Of a stretch of DNA of 9,971 nucleotides, positions 7,604-9,971 are shown piece by piece (position 1 is the first letter of the stretch; every line of letters begins with the position of its first letter). This stretch comes from Dongia_A sp964542425 (GTDB lineage Bacteria > Pseudomonadota > Alphaproteobacteria > Dongiales > Dongiaceae). The translations under genes were made by a program, and so were the position numbers. A model generated the notes under the pieces. That model did not search any database. It was not told the DNA's origin and saw only the letters and a program-made list of their open reading frames with translations. Where the stretch lies: the NCBI GenBank assembly GCA_964542425.1, contig CAZIUB010000015.1:1-9971 (forward strand), written 5' to 3'.

Positions 7604-7636
7604 GGCGGAATCAATAGGATGATTCCGCCCGTTTTT
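7604..7636 (+). terminator. Intrinsic terminator of the aminotransferase gene
   Basis: A perfect 10-bp stem, GGCGGAATCA (7604-7613) with TGATTCCGCC (7620-7629) and loop ATAGGA, is followed after two bases by TTTTT (7632-7636). It starts 22 bp after the aminotransferase stop. Its right part lies inside the last codons of the convergent DUF6285-like gene. No T-run follows the hairpin on the minus strand, so it should act in the plus direction only. Confidence 0.85.
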
Positions 7637-8024
7637 GTCTGGCCGTGATGTAGCGCGGATTGACAAGGCGAAGCCGGGCGGCGACACCGCGCAACATCAA
7701 GTCGTGCAAGCGTATGCCGGCGGCGCCCTCAAGCGGCACGTGGCCTTCGCGCAGGCGCTTGGCCAATTCCCGTTTGGCCAAATCCCCCGTCGCCATGCCA
7801 GGCGCTGTCGCCTCGTCCAAGCCCAGGAACGCCTGAATATCCGCTGCCTCGCGCGCTTCGATCCGCGGGCCCTCGCGCGCCAAGGCCACGGCGATTTCCA
7901 GGGCTCGCAGCGCGGTTCTAGCCTCCGCCTGAGCCACAACATCGCCGATTGCCGGAACCGAGACTTCGCGCAGATGCCGAATGGCCTCGCGAATCAGGGC
8001 CTCTGGCACTCCTCGGTCGTTCAT
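7611..8024 (-). CDS. DUF6285-like small protein, partner of the phosphotransferase (LvaB-like)
   Basis: A 137-residue soluble, helical protein with no signal peptide or membrane segment. It fits my memory of DUF6285: an N-terminal helix leading to EVSVPAIGDV, a long Ala/Arg/Leu helix (RTALRALEIAVALAREG), a middle part LAKRELAKRLREGHV, and the end VNPRYITARQKR, where the family has a conserved NPRY near its C terminus. Such proteins commonly sit beside APH-type phosphotransferases. LvaB of the Pseudomonas putida levulinate pathway, a small partner needed by the 4-hydroxyacyl-CoA kinase LvaA, appears to be of this kind. Here the ATG overlaps the kinase stop by 4 nt (ATGA), which agrees with a two-subunit complex. 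The last codons encode the hairpin of the convergent terminator. The gene is real with high confidence; the family name is moderately sure. Confidence 0.78.
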   Translation of the reverse strand: MNDRGVPEALIREAIRHLREVSVPAIGDVVAQAEARTALRALEIAVALAREGPRIEAREAADIQAFLGLDEATAPGMATGDLAKRELAKRLREGHVPLEGAAGIRLHDLMLRGVAARLRLVNPRYITARQKRAESSY

Positions 8025-9031
8025 GGCGCTTCCGTGTCGAACTTCGCGATATCCAACAGTAGATCATATTGCGCCTCGATCGCCCGCAGGCGCCGCAATT
8101 CGCCGGGCAGGAACCGAGCATCGGTATTGGCGCCGGTGCCGGCCCGCGCGGCGATGCCGGCGCGCAAGGTCGCGAAGATTTCCCAGAACGCCACCCCGCG
8201 CCCGTCGATCGCACTGCCCGATTGTTCGCGATAGCCCCCGTATAGCGCCTGTCGGCCGCCGATCCCGCCGGCTTCGCGATCGTGTCCGCTCGATCGCCAA
8301 TATCGGGCGCAAAAGCAGCCCAAATCCTCCATCGGGTCCGACCAGTGGGCGTCGTCAAAGCCGTCGATTCCGACAAACGATTCCCCCTCGATCATGAGAT
8401 TCGATGAATGCCAATCGCCGTGAACCAGGACATGGGAACCGATCTCCGGTGCGTGATCGACAATCCAACGGATTGCCCATTCGAAGACCGGTTCTCCCGC
8501 GCCACAATCGTCCAACAGGCGGCGCATCGCCAGGGCGTGCCTGGCGACCCAATCCACCCCCGGCACCGGAAGAAAGTCGAGGGTGGCGGGCGGTTTGGCC
8601 ATCTTGATGGCATGCAATCGAGCGAGCGCCTGTCCGACCCGAAAGACCAACCGGTCGCCAGCCTCGGTGGCGAGGTCGGATAGGTTGGACCCCATATGGC
8701 TTCGGCCAGGGATCCGGCGCGTGAAAAAACCGGGTACGCCCAGATCCCGACCAATCGCATCCAGCCATAATGGCTCGGGCGTGCTGACGCCCGCGGCGAA
8801 GGCAGCTTGCCGCAGCGCGAACGCATGTGAAACCGCGACACCACCAGTCGCGGCGACGACTAGGACAAGATCAAGCGCGCCCGAACAAGCGCCGCCCTCG
8901 AAGCTTGCGTTCAGGTCCCATCGCGCGCCGCGATGAGCCCCCGGCGCGAATTCTACCCGCACGCGCTCCGCCGTGGTCTGGTCGCGCAGAAACGCCTCGA
9001 TCGCCCTTGGTTCCGGAGCCGCCATTTTCAT
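8021..9031 (-). CDS. APH-fold phosphotransferase (LvaA/ACAD11-kinase-like)
   Basis: A 336-residue kinase-fold protein of the aminoglycoside phosphotransferase superfamily. The catalytic loop VLVHGDWHSSNLMI (201-214) gives His204, Asp206 and Asn211, and GIDGFDDAHWSDPMEDLG (221-238) holds the metal-binding Asp223. GVSTPEPLW and FFTRRIPGR (102-110) match the lobe connection seen in members that act on acyl-CoA or small alcohols. The N-lobe is odd: where relatives have LVLRRDP with a basic ATP contact, this protein reads DLVLVVAATGG (54-64) with no Lys or Arg. The pairing with a DUF6285-like gene suggests an LvaA-type kinase phosphorylating a hydroxyacyl-CoA rather than an antibiotic resistance enzyme. 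The ATG at 9031 overlaps the stop of a 28-codon ORF (ATGA); ATG at 9025 is possible. No good Shine-Dalgarno is seen for either. The fold is sure, the substrate inferred. Confidence 0.87.
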   Translation of the reverse strand: MKMAAPEPRAIEAFLRDQTTAERVRVEFAPGAHRGARWDLNASFEGGACSGALDLVLVVAATGGVAVSHAFALRQAAFAAGVSTPEPLWLDAIGRDLGVPGFFTRRIPGRSHMGSNLSDLATEAGDRLVFRVGQALARLHAIKMAKPPATLDFLPVPGVDWVARHALAMRRLLDDCGAGEPVFEWAIRWIVDHAPEIGSHVLVHGDWHSSNLMIEGESFVGIDGFDDAHWSDPMEDLGCFCARYWRSSGHDREAGGIGGRQALYGGYREQSGSAIDGRGVAFWEIFATLRAGIAARAGTGANTDARFLPGELRRLRAIEAQYDLLLDIAKFDTEAP

Positions 9032-9114
9032 TGGCGTCCGTCAGGCGCGGTTTCGGTCAGGACGATGAAGTCATTAGGCGGATTCCCACAGAACTTGATC
9101 TTGGCAATGGCCAT
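9028..9114 (-). CDS. Possible 28-residue leader peptide coupled to the phosphotransferase
   Basis: An ATG at 9114 opens 28 codons beginning MAIAKIKFCGNPPND and ending in GRQ. Its TGA (9030-9028) overlaps the kinase ATG in an ATGA arrangement, the same join used between the kinase and the DUF6285-like gene. About two thirds of third positions are G or C and the codons used (ATC, TTC, GTC, CTG, ACC) match the neighbours. A weak GGGA lies 6 nt before the ATG. The frame is also open 11 codons upstream to an ATG at 9147. I recognise no family. It could be a coupled leader that loads ribosomes onto the kinase gene, a short functional peptide, or chance. Confidence 0.35.
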   Translation of the reverse strand: MAIAKIKFCGNPPNDFIVLTETAPDGRQ

Positions 9115-9159
9115 CGCAATTCCCGGATTGCCGCGAGCTGGCGGCATGGCATTTGGCCA

Positions 9160-9207
9160 AGATACAAGAACCCCCGGCCGGCGCAAACGTCATGCGCCAA
9201 TCGGGGG
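9160..9207 (-). terminator. Intrinsic terminator of the lipoprotein gene
   Basis: Read on the minus strand, CCCCCG (9207-9202) pairs with CGGGGG (9176-9171), and GGCGCA (9198-9193) pairs with TGCGCC (9185-9180). The 3-bp join has two G-T wobbles and one mismatch, giving a stem of about 15 bp with a 7-nt loop. A T-rich run TTCTTGTATCT follows (9170-9160). It begins 29 bp after the lipoprotein stop and separates that gene from the kinase unit. Confidence 0.75.
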
Positions 9208-9235
9208 CGGAATCCTCGAACAGGAAATGTCGAAC

Positions 9236-9616
9236 TTAGTAGAGGACGTTGTAGCCGCGACCGCGCATGCAATTGGTGAGCGCTTTGCGCTGGCCAGTGG
9301 TGCCCTCGTAGATGCCGACGCCAAGGCCGACCGCGCCGCCGGTCGCCGCGCCAAAGGCCGCCGCCTCGCCCGCGCCAACGCCGCCTAATAGCGCCCCGGT
9401 AATCGCGCCAAGTGCCGCGCCCGCGGCCGCGCCCGTGACCGCGCCTACCGCCGCCGTCCCAACCGGATCGACTTGTGCCGCGTATTGCCGGCATTCCGCC
9501 AGGTCCTGCTGATAACGCGCCGAATCGTGGCCCTGGGTGTCGATCACGGGGTTGTATGCCTGGGCGCAACCCGCCAACGCGAACAGCGCCACTGCGACAA
9601 AACCAATGCGTTTCAT
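9236..9616 (-). CDS. Glycine-zipper lipoprotein
   Basis: A 126-residue exported lipoprotein. The N terminus MKRIGFVAVALFALAGC is a signal peptide with lipobox LAGC; Cys17 would be lipidated. Residue 18 is Ala, so outer-membrane sorting is expected under the E. coli rule. A mature region with DLAECRQYAAQ (39-49) leads into a Gly/Ala-rich glycine zipper (52-104, repeated GAxxGAxxG), then QRKALTNCMRGRGYNVLY. Cys42 and Cys116 flank the zipper and may form a disulfide, as is usual in this type. The ATG at 9616 is chosen because it starts the signal peptide and has AGAGGGA 8 nt upstream; a longer frame from 9721 would bury the signal. Such proteins are common small envelope proteins of unknown role in proteobacteria. 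It has its own terminator and no visible link to the catabolic genes. Confidence 0.88.
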   Translation of the reverse strand: MKRIGFVAVALFALAGCAQAYNPVIDTQGHDSARYQQDLAECRQYAAQVDPVGTAAVGAVTGAAAGAALGAITGALLGGVGAGEAAAFGAATGGAVGLGVGIYEGTTGQRKALTNCMRGRGYNVLY

Positions 9617-9741
9617 GGTGTTAGTCCCTCTCTCGAAAGTCCCCGCAACAGGTGGCCGAGTTCGTTTACCCGCCCTTCCATGGCACCACATATATATTGG
9701 CTTCAAAAAAAGAACAGACACAACTCAGTGATCGCCCACAC

Positions 9742-9763
9742 ATATCCGTTAGGTATCGGATAT
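9742..9763. repeat. Perfect 7-bp inverted repeat ATATCCG / CGGATAT
   Basis: ATATCCG (9742-9748) and CGGATAT (9757-9763) are exact reverse complements around the 8-nt spacer TTAGGTAT. No T-run follows, so it is more likely a protein site than a terminator. It lies about 126 bp before the lipoprotein start codon. Confidence 0.5.
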
Positions 9764-9856
9764 CAAGAATACTGTGGCATTCTGGCTCCGCCAGGGCGGT
9801 TGACCGCAATGGTGACTTGGCATCTTACGTCCCTAAGTGCCTGTCCGGAAACATGT

Positions 9857-9882
9857 TGATTCCTGAGAATCACTTGTGATTC
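9857..9882 (+). repeat. Alternating hairpin repeats TGATTC/GAATCA in the IS leader
   Basis: TGATTC (9857-9862) can pair with GAATCA (9867-9872) over a 4-nt loop. The same GAATCAC (9867-9873) can instead pair with GTGATTC (9876-9882) over a 2-nt gap. The two pairings exclude each other. They lie 34-59 bp before the transposase ATG. They may be transposase-binding repeats at the element end or a leader structure that limits transposase translation. Confidence 0.5.
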
Positions 9883-9915
9883 AAGAATGGTGGCCGAAAT
9901 CGAGGAGGGTCACCG

Positions 9916-9971
9916 ATGTGGACAGCGAAGAACCGTGGGCGGTACGACCGCAGCCAGTTGCGATACCCGAG
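9916..9971 (+). CDS. IS5-family transposase, N-terminal fragment (runs off the window)
   Basis: Only the first 18 full codons are present; they read MWTAKNRGRYDRSQLRYP. This opening, normally followed by SDLTDEEW, is characteristic of IS5-family (DDE) transposases common in alphaproteobacteria; the DDE catalytic residues lie beyond the edge. GAGGAGGG at 9902-9909 is a strong ribosome binding site 6 nt before the ATG at 9916. It is truncated by the window boundary, so whether the gene is intact cannot be judged. It shows that the region right of the lipoprotein gene has received a mobile element. Confidence 0.85.
   Translation, partial: MWTAKNRGRYDRSQLRYP

Larger units (their letters stand above)
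9617..9915. other. Intergenic region with short palindromes and the IS left end
   Basis: A gap between the divergent lipoprotein and transposase genes. The part next to the lipoprotein (9690-9780) is AT-rich, with TATATAT at 9689-9696 and a run of A at 9705-9711; it probably holds the lipoprotein promoter, though I cannot place the boxes. It contains an inverted repeat at 9742-9763 and two short GC palindromes at 9788-9807. The IS element must start between here and 9916. A place near 9830-9850, around CCTGTCCGGAAAC, is plausible, but the other end is outside the window, so the terminal repeat cannot be proved. Confidence 0.5.
9830..9971 (+). mobile_element. Left part of an IS5-family insertion sequence
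   Basis: The transposase start at 9916 and the repeats before it indicate the left end of an insertion sequence. The start given is an estimate; the terminal inverted repeat and target duplication cannot be defined without the right end. The insertion lies in the gap upstream of the lipoprotein gene and could affect its promoter if the true end is further left than estimated. Confidence 0.6.

Noticed and set aside
6125..7687. A 520-codon open frame on the minus strand opposite the aminotransferase
   Set aside because: It lies wholly across a gene with intact PLP motifs, runs through the terminator and the promoter region, and shows no domain. It is a high-GC shadow.
8021..9031. Aminoglycoside resistance kinase
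   Set aside because: Only the general APH fold is shared; the partner gene and the metabolic setting point to a small-molecule or acyl-CoA kinase.
1677..9031. A complete levulinate-type (Lva) pathway
   Set aside because: No SDR, no AMP-forming ligase and no ACAD11/LvaC-type dehydrogenase is present; the dehydrogenase keeps the classical catalytic Glu.
9617..9721. A longer N terminus for the lipoprotein
   Set aside because: It would place 35 residues before a clear signal peptide and lipobox, and the ribosome binding site supports the ATG at 9616.

Overview
The window looks like chromosomal DNA from a high-GC alphaproteobacterium (Rhodospirillales/Rhizobiales type). The evidence is the GC-rich third codon positions, the BetI-type regulator, the GGAG-type ribosome binding sites, the mix of CoA-dependent catabolic enzymes, and an IS5-family transposase start of a kind common in that class. 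The species assignment is inference. I see no rRNA, tRNA or CRISPR array.

Layout, left to right. (1) 1-233 is an AT-rich leader with a strong inverted repeat, followed by an amidase-signature hydrolase (234-1664, +). (2) Converging on it is a three-gene minus-strand operon, read from right to left: a BetI-like TetR regulator with an unusual C-terminal second helix-turn-helix (4950-5969), an NDP-forming acyl-CoA synthetase (2840-4942), and an acyl-CoA dehydrogenase (1677-2840). The last two are joined by a TGATG stop/start overlap. (3) A 236-bp divergent promoter region (5970-6205) carries a 13-bp inverted repeat (12/13 match) and separates the regulator from a HemL-like class III aminotransferase (6206-7582, +), which ends at a clear intrinsic terminator. 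(4) A second minus-strand unit holds a possible 28-residue peptide, an APH-fold phosphotransferase (8021-9031) and a DUF6285-like protein (7611-8024), joined by ATGA overlaps. (5) A glycine-zipper lipoprotein (9236-9616, -) has its own terminator. (6) The right edge enters an IS5-family element, of which only the first 18 complete transposase codons are visible (from 9916, +).

How the parts may work together. The regulator, ligase, dehydrogenase and divergent aminotransferase form a plausible inducible catabolic module. An amino compound would be transaminated, and a carboxylate would be activated to its CoA thioester and then desaturated at the alpha-beta bond. The amidase could release the starting amine or acid from an amide. 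The kinase plus DUF6285 pair resembles the LvaA/LvaB pair of the Pseudomonas putida levulinate pathway, which phosphorylates 4-hydroxyacyl-CoA. However, the dehydrogenase here is of the ordinary type with a catalytic Glu, not the ACAD11/LvaC type, so a complete 4-hydroxy acid route is not shown. The substrate of the whole region cannot be read from the sequence.

The most notable items are the TetR-XRE-like fusion regulator, its candidate operator pair, the kinase/DUF6285 pair with a translationally coupled mini-ORF, and the combination of an NDP-forming ligase with a HemL-like transaminase under a BetI-like regulator.
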